Positions 1 to 11,694 of a stretch of 64,000 bases of DNA are shown piece after piece. Numbering within the stretch: position 1 is the stretch's first letter; every line of letters begins with the position of its first letter. The DNA comes from Plasmodium brasilianum (lineage: Eukaryota; Apicomplexa; Aconoidasida; Haemosporida; Plasmodiidae): assembly GCF_023973825.1 (NCBI RefSeq), contig NC_090114.1, positions 1,318,501 to 1,382,500 on the forward strand. The letters run 5' to 3'. A program made the position numbers and the translations under genes. The notes below the pieces were generated by a model, which saw only the letters and a program-made list of their open reading frames with translations, did not search any database and had not been told where the DNA came from.

Positions 1-620
1 TAACTCTTGCTTTATAAAATTTCCAAATTTGTATAAATAAAATTTCTTTAGTATTCATTTATCTAATTTTAATAAAAATATATATATGTATATACTATTT
101 TGTAATAAGCCCTTATATCGATTTTAAGGAATAATTATGTTAATATAGTACTAAATATAAAAGAGAATTAATTATTATTGGTAAAGAAAATATTAAAAAA
201 AACGAAATGGATTGATACATATATAAAAGAATTATTAAAAAAATAATATAATAAAAAATTATAATATAGTGTAAAACATTAATGGAAAAGTGAATTAATC
301 GTATAAAAAAATTATTTACAAAATAAAACACTATGAGCTAAAATTAAAATGTCATTTTAGAATTCTGAACTTATTTTTTTTTTGTTCTATTTCAAAATTT
401 TAAATGATTATTCTATAGGATAATATCAGTGCTATGGATTTTTAATTATAAATAATAATTAACTAATTTTTATTACTAAGGAAGATTTATTTAATTCTTA
501 TAATTAATATAGTGAAATACATAATATGTCATTAATAACTGTACTTTTATTTTTTATATATAGGTAATTCAAAACTTCGAATGGTAAAATTTTTTTTTAT
601 TTCAATTTTTTGAAGCAATA
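1..620. other. AT-rich 5' flank of pir gene 1
   Basis: No gene is visible. The stretch is AT-rich with short T and A runs and ends at the start codon of the first pir gene. It presumably holds the pir promoter and 5' UTR, but no motif can be named. A hydrophobic minus-strand ORF at 140-331 is low complexity and not credible. Confidence 0.5.
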
Positions 621-2372
621 ATGTCAACTTCAAATGAGGATAAATGGGTACATATTAATTCTTAATTAAAAAGTGTATTAACATTTTATAAATTTAGTAT
701 TTTTTTACGAAAACAAAATATATATCTATGATTTTAAAAGATATTGTAAATATATATATATAATTCATTAGGTCTGTTTAATTTTTAGGATAAAATTTTA
801 GTGGGATCACATTCATATAATATATATAATAAATTCGACAAGAAGGTTGAAGGAGATAAATATAACAATTCTTGTAGTGTATTCAAAAATGAAGGAGATG
901 CTGGTACGAATGAAGGTTTCGAACTGTGTAAAAAAATTGCAAGAAATTCAGATGATTTACTTGAACATAGTAATAAAGATGAATCTACTATTTACTGTTC
1001 ACACTATAAGTATTGGGCATACAAAAATATAAAAAAGTTTCTAGAGAATAATTCTGAAAACTTTAATGGAAATTCCTATATTACAAAATTTTTGAGTGCT
1101 CGAGATAGTATTAAGCATGACTATAATTCATACTTTTGTCAGTATGAGTTTAAAAATAATAATGCTTTAAGTGTATTAAGTGATAAGTTAGAAGAGAAAT
1201 ATTTGTATGATTATTTTCATAATTATGATAGTATTAAAACTGATGATACTTGTAAACTTCTTTCACTGAGTGAATATGAAAAATACCTTAATGATATTAT
1301 TAAAATATATAATAATCATAAGCTTCAGAAAGAATGTTGCAACGGCTTATTCTTGGAGGACTGTTTTGATTATTTTAATTGTGCTGATGAATTTGATCCT
1401 AAACAACTATTGTCATCATTGAAGAAAGGTGGAAATAATAGTTGCAGTAATTTAGAAAAAGAAGAGAAACATGCGAATTCTGATAGTTCACCAAATTTTT
1501 ATAGTTCTAGCTCACACATTTTTAGTTCATTTTATTATTTTACTTGTAGAAGTAAAGAAGAAGGTACAGATATTTGCAGAATGTCTACAACTTATGTTGA
1601 ACCTGCTAAAACGTTTGATTCCAATACAGATAGTGTGTTACAACATAAACCTATTAGTTTAACATCACAAGGTCAAGAGGCACCAGCTTCCCAAAGCAGA
1701 CAAGTTGAACAGAAAAATAGAATTAGCAGAGTATCGAGCTTTTCCGCAAATCCTAACCCAAACGATACATTACAGGAAGCTTCAAAGGCATTATCTACAT
1801 CAGAAAATGAGAAGAGTAAAGTACAAAAGAGTTGTCCCGGTTACCAATCCATAGAAGGTGCTTCAAGATTATGCGACGAGCCAAATGTACGAGAAAAAGG
1901 AACTCTTGGAGGAAGATGGGAAGAATATTCTCCCCATAAAAAGGTTAGATTCACACGAAGCATTAATGGTTTTTATTATCATACATTAGGAAATAATATT
2001 GATATAATCAACCATTTTTTCCGAGTTGGAATTGCATTTACTTTGGCAATTGGAATAATATTCACTATTTTCCTTTATTATAAAGTAATTAATAGTTTCT
2101 AAAAAAAATGAAGAATATATTTATTTGCTATTTTATGTTTCCACCAAATTTTATAATTATATAACAAATGTATTAATTATTGTTCATATTATTTATTTTT
2201 ATATTAGTTCACACCTTTTGGACGACGTCTAAGAAAAAAGCCATCCAGGTATAAACGAATTGATGAAGATGTTGATATATCATACTTGCGGCAGTTTAAA
2301 ATACGTTCACCAAAAAAGGTAAATAGAAATAGGGGTAGTACAAGATTACAGTTTGCTTATTATTCTAGGTGA
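621..2372 (+). CDS. pir: PIR protein (pir/vir superfamily), three exons, intact
   Basis: Three exons with phase-0 joins: 621-647 (9 codons, start MSTSNEDKW, donor GTACAT), 789-2084 (acceptor TTTTTAG, donor GTAATT) and 2208-2372 (acceptor ATATTAG, TGA stop). The product is 495 aa. Exon 2 encodes a cysteine-containing helical ectodomain with pir-like elements such as ARNSDDLL near residue 60 and LEEKYLYDYFHNYDSIKT near 145. A low-complexity Ser/Gln-rich hinge follows, then a conserved block (GRWEEYSPHKKVRFTRSI, about 385-402) and one membrane segment at about 419-440 (GIAFTLAIGIIFTIFLYYK). Exon 3 is a 54-residue basic tail starting FTPFGRRLRKK. This is the classic pir plan of short exon 1, large exon 2 with the membrane segment at its end, and a cytoplasmic-tail exon. 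There is no signal peptide, as is usual for pir. PIR proteins are variant antigens of infected red cells; the exact role of this copy is unknown. The family call is firm. Confidence 0.93.
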
Positions 2373-3110
2373 AACCATCTTTGATTACTTCAAATAAAAG
2401 TCAAAATGATTTAGCGAATGAATAATGAAAAGCAAACGTGGAGAAGTTATATATGTATTTATATATAGTAAGAGAAAAAATAAAAGAAAATTGAATGAAA
2501 TACAGTTAATACATAATATATATATAAATATATACAATGGGTATACAAAAGATTTTCCAAGTATTGTACTTATATATATGAAATGTATGCAGTAAAACGC
2601 CTAAAATAAAAAATAATCGAACACAGAAAATTAGAGTAAAATAATATATAAAATAAAACACCTAAAAAATTATGAAACTTATATTACTATCAGAAGAAGA
2701 GTAAATAGTAAGAATATCATATATAAAAAAAAAAAAAAAAAGAGGAAAAGAAAATTATACATAACAATTTATAAAACGTGTTACATAAATAATTATATAA
2801 TTTATGAATCTAAAATAATTTAAGATAAATTAATATATATAGAAAAAACACGATACTATAAGGAAAAATGAAAAAAGTTTGTTGTAATTAAAAAGTAGAG
2901 ATTTTATAAAGGCACAGTGTGTATGAATTATATATAGTGAATGTATTTGAATGAATAATAATAGAATAAACAGTTTAAAAATAAATAGGAAAGTAACGAT
3001 ATATATACTACCTATATTTAGGTACATTTTTAGAAAGGTAAATAGCTAATTTTAAGAATTAAGTTTGGGCTTTTAGAATTTTTTTTTTATATCTGTCTTT
3101 TAATTATATA
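2373..3110 (+). repeat. Conserved pir 3' flank, copy 1
   Basis: The roughly 700 bp after the stop codon are recognisably similar to the same interval behind the second pir gene (23906-24610). Shared landmarks include the run of AAAACACGATA at 2847, TAATTAAAAAGTAGA near 2887, GGAAAGTAA near 2988 and a GTACAT-AGAAA-GTAAAT string near 3020. The duplication that made the two pir genes therefore included the 3' flank, or the flank is a conserved 3' UTR. On the minus strand it holds a 65-codon hydrophobic ORF (2830-3027) with a counterpart in copy 2. Confidence 0.7.
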
Positions 3111-6077
3111 AATGTAATAACTGAAATACTTTACTTTATATTAATATTATCATTAATTTTGTTTTAATTTATGTTATATAAGTAAAATAATATATATTCT
3201 ATAAAATTCTTATACTAAATTTGACATAGATGCAATACATATGTGAACAAAATAAAAAATATTATGAATTATGTTAATATAACTTTTACATTAAAAATAT
3301 CCAAATAATTCCTTTATTTAAATGAATACAATTGCTATTACGAGAAAGTAACCTCTTAGTTTTGGCAAAATATATACCTTTTTTTATAATATATATCATA
3401 ATATAAGATGAATGAGGATTTTATTATTAAAAATGAAAAGGAGGGAATTATAAATTCCGTGAACCAACTCATATATATAGTTACTTTATTATAATATATT
3501 TAATAAAGATAATAATATATAAGAATGAAATTTGTTAATATACATGTAATACCGGCATATCTTAATAGTCTATGATACATTAAAAAATATATTGCTGAAA
3601 ACATTTAATAGTCAGTTAATTTTATATAAGGTATTAAAATATTACAAATATCATTATGCTTATTTTTAGTAATGCATATAAAATAGAGTTAGATATTGCA
3701 TTAGATACATCTAAAAAATGCGGATACCTTGTTGTATATAATATATATAACAAATCATGTTAATAATGTACTTACTAAAACATGAAAAAATACATATTTT
3801 ATTTATAATAAGCATTAATTTTTTATTTTACCATCATTATTTCAGAAAATTATAATTTTCAATTAAACTCATAGCATTATGCCTAAATGTAAATTTTCCA
3901 ATTGTATCTATTTAAATGTTTTTTTTTTTTTTTAATTAAATATATATATATATATGATAAATTTAACGAAAGGGGAAAAGAAATAAAAACAGTAATTCGT
4001 GAGAAAAATACATGATTATCAGCATAATCGAAATTTATATTTATATTTGTTTAAATATATCAGAAATGTATGTACATATTCATTTTTTTTACCATTTTAT
4101 TTTATAACAGATATTTGCTTAGTTTTTATAACACAGAATTAAATCAGGAATTTCGTACGTATACTAATAAAATAGTAAATAAATGTATGATCTAGAATAT
4201 TGATGTTGTATTGTAATAATCAATATTAATAATCTCCTACATGAAGCCCTAAAAACAAAAAGAATTGTACTAGTATATCTTGGTAATATTTTTGCCATAA
4301 TTTGGACTATATATTACCCCTTTTAGATACATATGTGTACTATTTACAGATAACAATATAATTTTATAATATTTATAACATTTAATATTGAAAAAAAGAA
4401 AGAAAAAATTGTAAAACCTATTAAAAATTTTCTTAGAAATAGATTGATACTTTTATGCGCATTTATCCAAATATTAATTTTAATTTATCTAAATTGAACA
4501 ACATATTTTCAAAACAATAAAATAATTATTCCTTTTTATTGTCTACTATATACTTTTCTAAATATAAGAATAGTTTAATGAATAAAAAAATTATTAATTT
4601 TAATTTTTTGTTTAAATTATAATTTACAAAAGTTCTTTTTAAAAAATGATAGAACATTAAAATGTGAAATTCTCGTAAATAAATTAGACCACACGTTTTA
4701 TGATTTATCTGTTTGTGATTAATCACTAAATGAAAAATATAATTTAAGACTTTAATTATTATATATCATAACATTTAAAATTATTAAAAACATGATAGCA
4801 CTATTATGATATAATATGTGAATACAAATAATTTTTTACTTAAGTTTATGTTATTAAAATGAGAAAGAATATAATTTCAGAAAATTCTTAATCATTAATA
4901 TAATATTATATAAATTCACATATTTAAGATCATATTACTGATGCGGTAAAAATATGTATAGAGAAAAAATACTAAGTACTGAGAATTTGCAAATGTTTAT
5001 TTATGTGTAATAGTGTTATGTAAAAAAACGTATATATCTTTAAAGTGCATTAACGCATTATTCAGTAGTTAATTGAATTCCATTATAAATTTATTATTTA
5101 CTTTTATTAAGTAGTTATTGTTTAAGTTTGGAAAAAATGCGTAATTGTTTTATGATACATACTAGTATAAGATTAAGATTAATTAAAAAAAGTATTAGCT
5201 AGATTTTGCTAATAAAATATATATATAATATCTTTTTATTATATATATGTTATTTTTTAAAAAAAGCATTAATTCCTATAACTATAAATTTTATAAAATA
5301 CAATGATAATTTTGTTTTGAGCTCTTCATTTAAATATTATATATTCTGAAATTGAAATTAAGCAATTAGTAATGCATTCTTCAAAGCAAAAAATATTGGT
5401 ACATAAGGATTATTGTATTAATGTACCAGGCGAATTAAACTATATATATGTTATAAAGATATTTAAAGTATATATATTTTTTATTATATAATTTCTATAA
5501 AACTTTTTTTTTAGTATAAATATTATGTTGTCTTTTAAATAAAAAAGTGTTTGTGTCAAGGGTGCAAAATTCTTTTCGTTACTATAAATTTAAAACAAGA
5601 CGCATTTAGTATTAATTTAACACTAATAATACATTGTTTTAATTACCAAAAAAATTAATCATTTTTCTATGAAAAATATTGCAATATAGGAAGAAGCAAT
5701 TTTTTTTTCAAATATGAGTTTTCATACTCCAATAAAATTATATGAATTGTTTTATTATATATTAATTTTTATGCTTAAATATATATTCTTCATAAGAATC
5801 TAATTTAATAAACATATTTATGTTTATATTAGCCCATAATATGTAATTAATATGAAGCAATAATTTAAAAGAAAAGTTCATAAATATCAAAATATCCAAA
5901 TTCAAAAATAAATGAATAACTTATTTTTTTTTTTCTTCTGTATAAAAAAGATAATTACTAATATATGTATTTATAGAATTATAATAATTATAGGCATATT
6001 TTATAAAAATAAATTCTATAAAAATATTATACATATAAGTTAATGTTGTTAACTTACAGAAAAATGTTTATTTCTAA
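3111..6077. other. Intergenic AT-rich DNA
   Basis: No gene is supported. The stretch contains poly-T/poly-A runs, a short (AT)n at about 3942-3955 and, at 3821-3955, a copy of the conserved block otherwise seen upstream of fam-l and fam-m genes. The small minus-strand ORF at 4526-4726 is AT-composition noise. Confidence 0.5.
3821..3955 (-). repeat. Copy of the fam-type upstream conserved block, orphan
   Basis: This segment carries the perfect palindrome AAAATTATAATTTT (3846-3859) and the following AATTAAAC...ATAG-ATTAT...CTAAATG string. That matches the blocks upstream of the fam-m gene (7681) and the fam-l gene (11241), in the same orientation. Unlike those copies, no fam-l or fam-m gene lies about 0.8 kb on its downstream (lower-coordinate) side. 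What lies there is the pir 3' flank with its antisense hydrophobic ORF. Confidence 0.55.
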
Positions 6078-6932
6078 TTAATCATTTAAATCAGCCATTA
6101 ACTTAATTTTTTTATATTTTTCATTATTTTTTAGGATCTTATATAACGCTATTAGAAGTATGACAGATAATATAACCATTAATATCCCAAATGATATTAC
6201 AAAAAAATGTTTTTTTGCTTCACCCAAGGCAGTTTCAACTGCATCCCATACACTGCTCAAAGATAGTGAATTTTTAAGCGATTCTCCTGCAGTTTTCAAG
6301 TAGCCTAATCCTTGTAATATTGGCAATCCAATTCCGACCAAGAAAAAAAGGAAAAACATAAAAGCTCCATATCTGTATTTTCTGAATTTTATTTTTTTTA
6401 AAGCTATATTACAAATTCTTCTCTTTTTTTCAAGAAAATCATCATAGTCCTTTTTTTTAACTAATTTTCTTTCAAAATGGAAGTGTTTACCGTCAAACAT
6501 ACTATTATTATAATCTATAACTTCTATATAGTATTGCGCCTTATTTAGTGGCCTTCTATTAGAATATTTGTTTTTTCCTTTTTCCCCCTCTCCATTGAAT
6601 GGTTTTTCATCTTTTAAATCTAAAATAATTGAATCCTTATTCTGTTTATATTTTGTTAGTAAACGATAACTTCTTGTATATAATCTTCGACATGGTGTCC
6701 AGTCCTCATCCAATGATATGTTAATAATACCCTAAAAAAAGTTTATGTTAATATATGTTAATACATAAAATAATAAATATTTTTAAATAATATAAAACAC
6801 GAAAAATATATATTTCACAGAAATACATAAATAATATTATCATACTATATGACAATAAAAATGACATATCCAAATTAAAAGGATAAGCGCAGATAATTTA
6901 TAAAATAAGATGGAATTAATTTTTTGTTGCAT
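6078..6932 (-). CDS. fam-m: fam-m protein, two exons, intact
   Basis: Exon 1 spans 6932-6846 (29 codons, start MQQKINSILFYKLSA) and encodes a hydrophobic signal-anchor-like leader ending in LILLIWICHFYCHI; the donor is GTATGA. Exon 2 spans 6731-6078 after acceptor TTTTTTTAG, joins in phase 0 and ends in TAA. The product is 246 aa. RLYTRSYRLLTKYKQ at about residues 45-59 is the expected export (PEXEL-like) position, though the RLLTK core lacks the acidic or Gln fifth residue of a canonical motif. The fam-m signature YYIEVIDYNNSMFDGKHFHF is at about 96-115, and KKDYDDFLEKKRRICNIALKK follows. Two membrane segments lie at about 151-169 and 205-226, with a short basic C-terminus. fam-m and fam-l proteins of P. 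malariae are exported two-exon proteins, some predicted to have an RH5-like fold; the function is unknown. A fam-l gene lies 2.6 kb upstream on the same strand, fitting the reported doublet arrangement. Confidence 0.9.
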
Positions 6933-7680
6933 TATATAAATAATTAATAAGCAAACATATTAAGGGAAAAATAAATAACAATTTATTTTTCTACTTATAA
7001 GGGATGCTATATATAATTAAAAAAAAAAACTTTTTTTTATTACTTCATAAATACTTAATAATATTTATATAATTACGATATATTTTACAGCTTATACAAG
7101 AAAAAAACTTTAAAGATATTTTAAAAATTTTTTAATGTTAATGTTAATGTTATAAAAAGAAAAGGTAATAAACATTTATTTAAATAAAATAAATTGTGTT
7201 TATTTATAAATATTTAAAAAAGTTTATATAATTATTTACTGTAAATTACTGATTAAATAGATTATGTATTAATCTTATTCAGAATAAACAAAAAAAAAAT
7301 ATACGATTTATTATTATACACAAATATTTAGTTTACATACTATGCAGAATGTAGAGAATATACATATTATATATCGCCCTTCATATTAAAAATATATTTG
7401 CTAATTTTAAGAATGTTATCGTATAAATGATTCTAATTTTTTTAAAGATATTTTTTAAAAAGATATTATTCCTAAAATATATTAATTAATGAAATATTAT
7501 AATAGAGAAAGTAAATTTTTTTTTTGTGCAACATGTTGTGTTATACATGGCAATTGCATTACTGCGTAAACATGGATATTATTTTTATAGACTATAATAT
7601 AATTTTGAAAAATCTAATTTTTAGTATATTATATAATATGTAAAAAAATATATATATTGTAAAGATGAATAAAATCTGAC

Positions 7681-7825
7681 TCTTTATTTTTCTATCATAA
7701 TTTTTAAAAATTATAATTTTAAATTAAGATTAATTTATAGTGTTATTTCTATAAAAAAAATATTCATATTCATCTAATTTTTTTTGTTTAATTATTAATA
7801 TATATTTAGAAGAAATATCAATAGA
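7681..7825 (-). promoter_or_regulatory. Conserved block 0.75-0.89 kb upstream of fam-m
   Basis: AT-rich block containing TATCATAATTTTTAAAAATT and the perfect palindrome AAAATTATAATTTT at 7707-7720, then AAATTAAG-TTAAT-ATAGTGTTATTTCTA and a TTAATTATTAATATATATTTAGAAGAAATAT-like end. The same order of strings occurs at 11241-11400, 61371-61510 and 38991-39080, each about 0.75-0.9 kb before a fam-family start codon. The regulatory role is inferred only from conservation and constant distance. Confidence 0.55.
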
Positions 7826-9196
7826 GAATGAAATAAAAAAAGTGTAGTGAATAGTAAAAATAATTTTAAATGTACTACTAATATTCTTATTAGCAACATT
7901 TTCAATTTCTGTATGTAGATATGTCCAAATATATCTGTCTCATTTTCTGTATATTATATGTGGATAGTCACAAAGAAAAAAATATAGATAAGTTATTTCA
8001 CTTATTAATTGCTTATATTTAAAGAGTATATAAAGGCGATAACCAGAACTTATATTATAATTTTTATTTGAATCTATGAAAAATAATATTTAATAATTGA
8101 AAACTACTTAATAATATGCTGTAGACAGAAAGATACAAATTTCATTTATTTAATTAAGCATTTTAAAAAATTTTTAGTAACATTTTGAATATATTAGATT
8201 AATACTAAGCAAAAAAAATTTTTTTAAATATTACATATTTATAAATTATAAATAATAATTTAATTTTCGTTTTTACTTTCTTTTTTTAAAAGTTTGTCAG
8301 TACTAGGCTGAACAAATTACTAACACTTAATATAAACAACATGTAATTTTGTACATCTTTAAGAAGTTAATAACACACTACAAAACATATTTATAGACAA
8401 TATAAAAAGTAAAACATACAGATAAATATTTATCAATATATTTCTATATTATTAAAAAAAAAAAAATACATTTACTTTCATTACCATTAATAAAAATTAT
8501 TATTTTTATAAGTATTAACATGGGTTTAGCAAATATATTATAAAAAAAACTAAAACACAAGAAAAAAACAATTTAAACCGATTATTTTTTAATATATGAA
8601 TACACTGAATTCGTTAATGTAATCTTTTAATAATATAAAATACATATAGTTAATTTAGTTATATATTTACAGTATTATATATATTTAATTCGTTCTTTCA
8701 AAATTGAATTAACACCTCAGCTTAAATGAACAATAAAATAGTACTTGATGTGAACGTTTTAAATTGTTGTAATGATATATAATCCAAAGTCTATTTGACA
8801 TTTATGAATAATTCATATTTGATGAGGACAATTTTTTTTTTTTCATTTATAAATACCTATACGCAAAAAACGAAATATCTCTTAGATATTTAAATTAATG
8901 CACTTTATGATATGTTCCACATAGTATAAACCCTATATAAAAAATACTAAATTTATTGTAACGTTAAAACATATACATATATATATCAGTTCAACAAAAT
9001 ATATTCGATTCTTTTAATTAAATACAAAATAAGGCAAGTTTATTACTAATTTTAAAATAATAATAAATTTTCATGATATTTTCAACAATTTGGACTTTTA
9101 GACAATAATATAAAATAAAAAAAAAAATCTTTTTGGTTGCATATAGTTATTTTACTTATATAATTCTATATGTTTAGTGTTATTATATATTAATTT

Positions 9197-9199
<3 letters not shown>

Positions 9200-9251
<52 letters not shown>
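9200..9251. repeat. (AT)n microsatellite
   Basis: About 26 uninterrupted AT units, the longest perfect dinucleotide repeat noticed in the window, in the 3' flank of the fam-l gene. Confidence 0.95.
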
Positions 9252-9254
<3 letters not shown>

Positions 9255-9538
9255 ATGAAATTTTGTTTAAAAAAATGCATATATTAATACATAATATTTA
9301 GTCAAGTTGAAATAATTCTTTATGTCACATATTAAAAGATATTAAAAAGTTCAAATTCACAAAAAAACTAAGAATATATTTTTTCACTACTATGTATGAA
9401 AAATTCCATATATATATAGAGACATATACAAAATTAAAGAAATTATGATTATGTTTATTAGTAATAAAAACATTATATTTATTATTATACATTAAGAACT
9501 TCTTTACGTATATATATATATATTGCTTAGTATGTATC

Positions 9539-10501
9539 TTACCTTTTACTAAACTTAATTTTTTCATATTTTTTAACTTTTTTGTGGTAATAAAAAAGCT
9601 TCAATATAAGTGTGAAACCTAATATAATAAAAGGTATGAAATATATTAGAAGACCAACTAAATGTCCTAGAACTGCACATTTTGAATCACTTACTGAAGA
9701 TAAGTCTCCCCATAACCATGACATACCATCTTTTAACTTTTCTAAAAAGTCAGACAATGGTCCACTGGCTAACGCATTTAATTGTGTTTTCAGCCATGAA
9801 AATTCCAATAACCATATTTTTTGATATAAGAAATGCCATATTATCTCTATCATGGGTAATGCTAATGACAACAAAAACAATAACGAAGGTAAAGCAAATT
9901 GTAGACTGTATTTTTTAATTATTATTTTTTTGTAAGTCTTATCACTTATTGTCCTGTTGTTTTTAAGAAAATCTATATAATCAAGTTCTTTGAATATTTT
10001 TTTTTCAAAATTGGAATATTTCTTTGTTTCAAATATGCAAGATTTTTTTTTCTTTGCTTCATTATATTTTTTCGCATTCTTTAATGAAATTCCATTTAAC
10101 CAATTTTTTTTTTGTGCAGTTTTATCTTCCTTGATGGATATATATTTTTCTTTCTGTAATGCATTATTCGTTATATTATTTTTTAGCATTAATATACTTG
10201 AATTTTTAGCTTGTTTGCATATTGCAAGCAATCTATAAGTTCTTGTATCTAATTTTCTGTTGAGGTTATAGTTATGCAAAAAATTGCTAAACACTCTCTA
10301 AAAAAAGAAATTATATATATAATATTTAAAGAATCGTTAAATTATTACTATATAACAGTAATGATAATGAGAAAATAAAGATTATGCCAATATTCTTATG
10401 CAATAATGTAATACCACATCATTCGTAAAATGGTGCTTCAAAGTTAAAACTAAAAACGCAGAAATTTTTATAACTAAAATTGCCTTAATTTTTTGTTCCA
10501 T
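9539..10501 (-). CDS. fam-l: fam-l protein, two exons, intact
   Basis: Exon 1 spans 10501-10415 (29 codons, start MEQKIKAILVIKISAFLVLT), a hydrophobic leader followed by donor GTATTA. Exon 2 spans 10297-9539 after acceptor TTTTTTAG, in phase 0, with a TAA stop. The product is 281 aa. The fam-l core NYNLNRKLDTRTYRLLAICK is at about 39-57 and carries the PEXEL-like RTYRLLA stretch. The diagnostic KKSCIFETKKYSNFEKKIFK and ELDYIDFLKNNRTISDKTYK follow at about 113-151. Membrane segments lie at about 161-183 and 238-262, and the tail is basic (YYHKKVKKYEKIKFSKR). The region between the segments is Trp-rich (WLWGD, SWLKTQ). These features match P. malariae fam-l proteins, which are exported and of unknown function. 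AAAAGGTAAG at the stop codon resembles a splice donor, so a further small exon cannot be excluded, but none was seen. Confidence 0.9.
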
Positions 10502-11658
10502 TATATTGATCTTTAATAATCTAATGTATTAATTTAGGGAAAAAATAATAATAATATAATATCTTTCTGGTGACGATGAATACTATATTTATTTTAAAAA
10601 GAATTTTCATTAATTCGTCGTAAATACATAATAGAATTTATATAACTATAATGTATTTTACAGTATATGTAATAAGAAATAACTTTTATTTATATTATAT
10701 ATTTTTTATCTTACTTTTATTTTAAAAAAACTATTTATCATTAAAATGAATTAATTTAAATTCATTGATAATTATTAATTATATATAAATTATTTGTTTA
10801 ATTTAGAGGAGTAATTAAAAAATTTTCCTCTTAATTCTTTAACATAAAAGCAAAAAATATATATAACTTTTAACATTTGTGAATATTAGGTTTATATAGA
10901 ATATGGAATATATAGAATATAAGGAATAGAGATAATATATTTTTCGATTTAGAAAAACAATAATTAATAATTTTAAGGATTTTTTCCTGTTAATAATTAT
11001 AATTTTATAAAATTTATATTTTGTAAAACAAAGTTATTTTTAATAAAATGTTAATTATTGTAATAATATAAGAACAGTAATATTAAACGAAAAAAAATAT
11101 TGTGATATGTTAATTTTACCATAGAACCAGTTATTCCTTAAGCACGTTCAATCTTTTATATACTATAATATATATAAATGGTCTAATCTGCGTTATACTA
11201 CTCTACTATGTAGTATTATATATTTTAGAGTTAAATATGAACAGATTTTACATTTTTTTACCATAATTTTTGAAAATTATAATTTTTCATTAAGTTTAAT
11301 TTGTATCATTATTTCTAAATGAAAAATCTATATATTCACATACGTAATTTATTAATTTTCTTTTATTAATTATGTGCATTCATTAGAAACATTAATATAG
11401 TTAAAAAAAAAAAAAACAAAAAAAATCATATTGTTATAGTAGAATTACTCCATATATCTATGCATATACATATTGTTTCCAAGGATTAATATATATTAAC
11501 GAACTTATAGTAATACTTATTATTAACAGAAAAACGTAATATATTTTTTTTATTAAAATTCTTATTAGCAACCTTTTTATTTTCCTTATTTTGTATGCCC
11601 ATATAGGCTATACTTATTTGTTCATGGTTTTAAATACATTTTACACAATCAAAAAAAA

Positions 11659-11694
<36 letters not shown>

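Larger units (their letters stand above)
6933..9538. other. Intergenic region between fam-m and fam-l
   Basis: This is the 5' flank of the fam-m gene and the 3' flank of the fam-l gene. It contains the conserved upstream block at 7681-7825 and a 51-bp (AT)n microsatellite at 9200-9251. The minus-strand ORF at 9325-9567 overlaps the fam-l 3' end in another frame and is not supported. Confidence 0.6.

Noticed and set aside
140..331. 63-aa hydrophobic minus-strand ORF
   Set aside because: Only Ile/Leu/Phe/Tyr-rich low-complexity translation of AT-rich DNA in the pir 5' flank; no exon structure or family feature.
847..1662. Short plus-strand ORFs at 847-1032 and 1471-1662
   Set aside because: Out-of-frame shadows inside exon 2 of the first pir gene.
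4526..4726. 66-aa minus-strand ORF
   Set aside because: Composition noise; no leader exon partner, motif or conserved flank.
9325..9567. 80-aa minus-strand ORF at the fam-l 3' end
   Set aside because: Overlaps the fam-l C-terminus in another frame and then runs through AT-rich DNA.
9612..10238. Plus-strand ORFs opposite the fam-l gene
   Set aside because: Antisense shadows of exon 2 of the intact fam-l gene.
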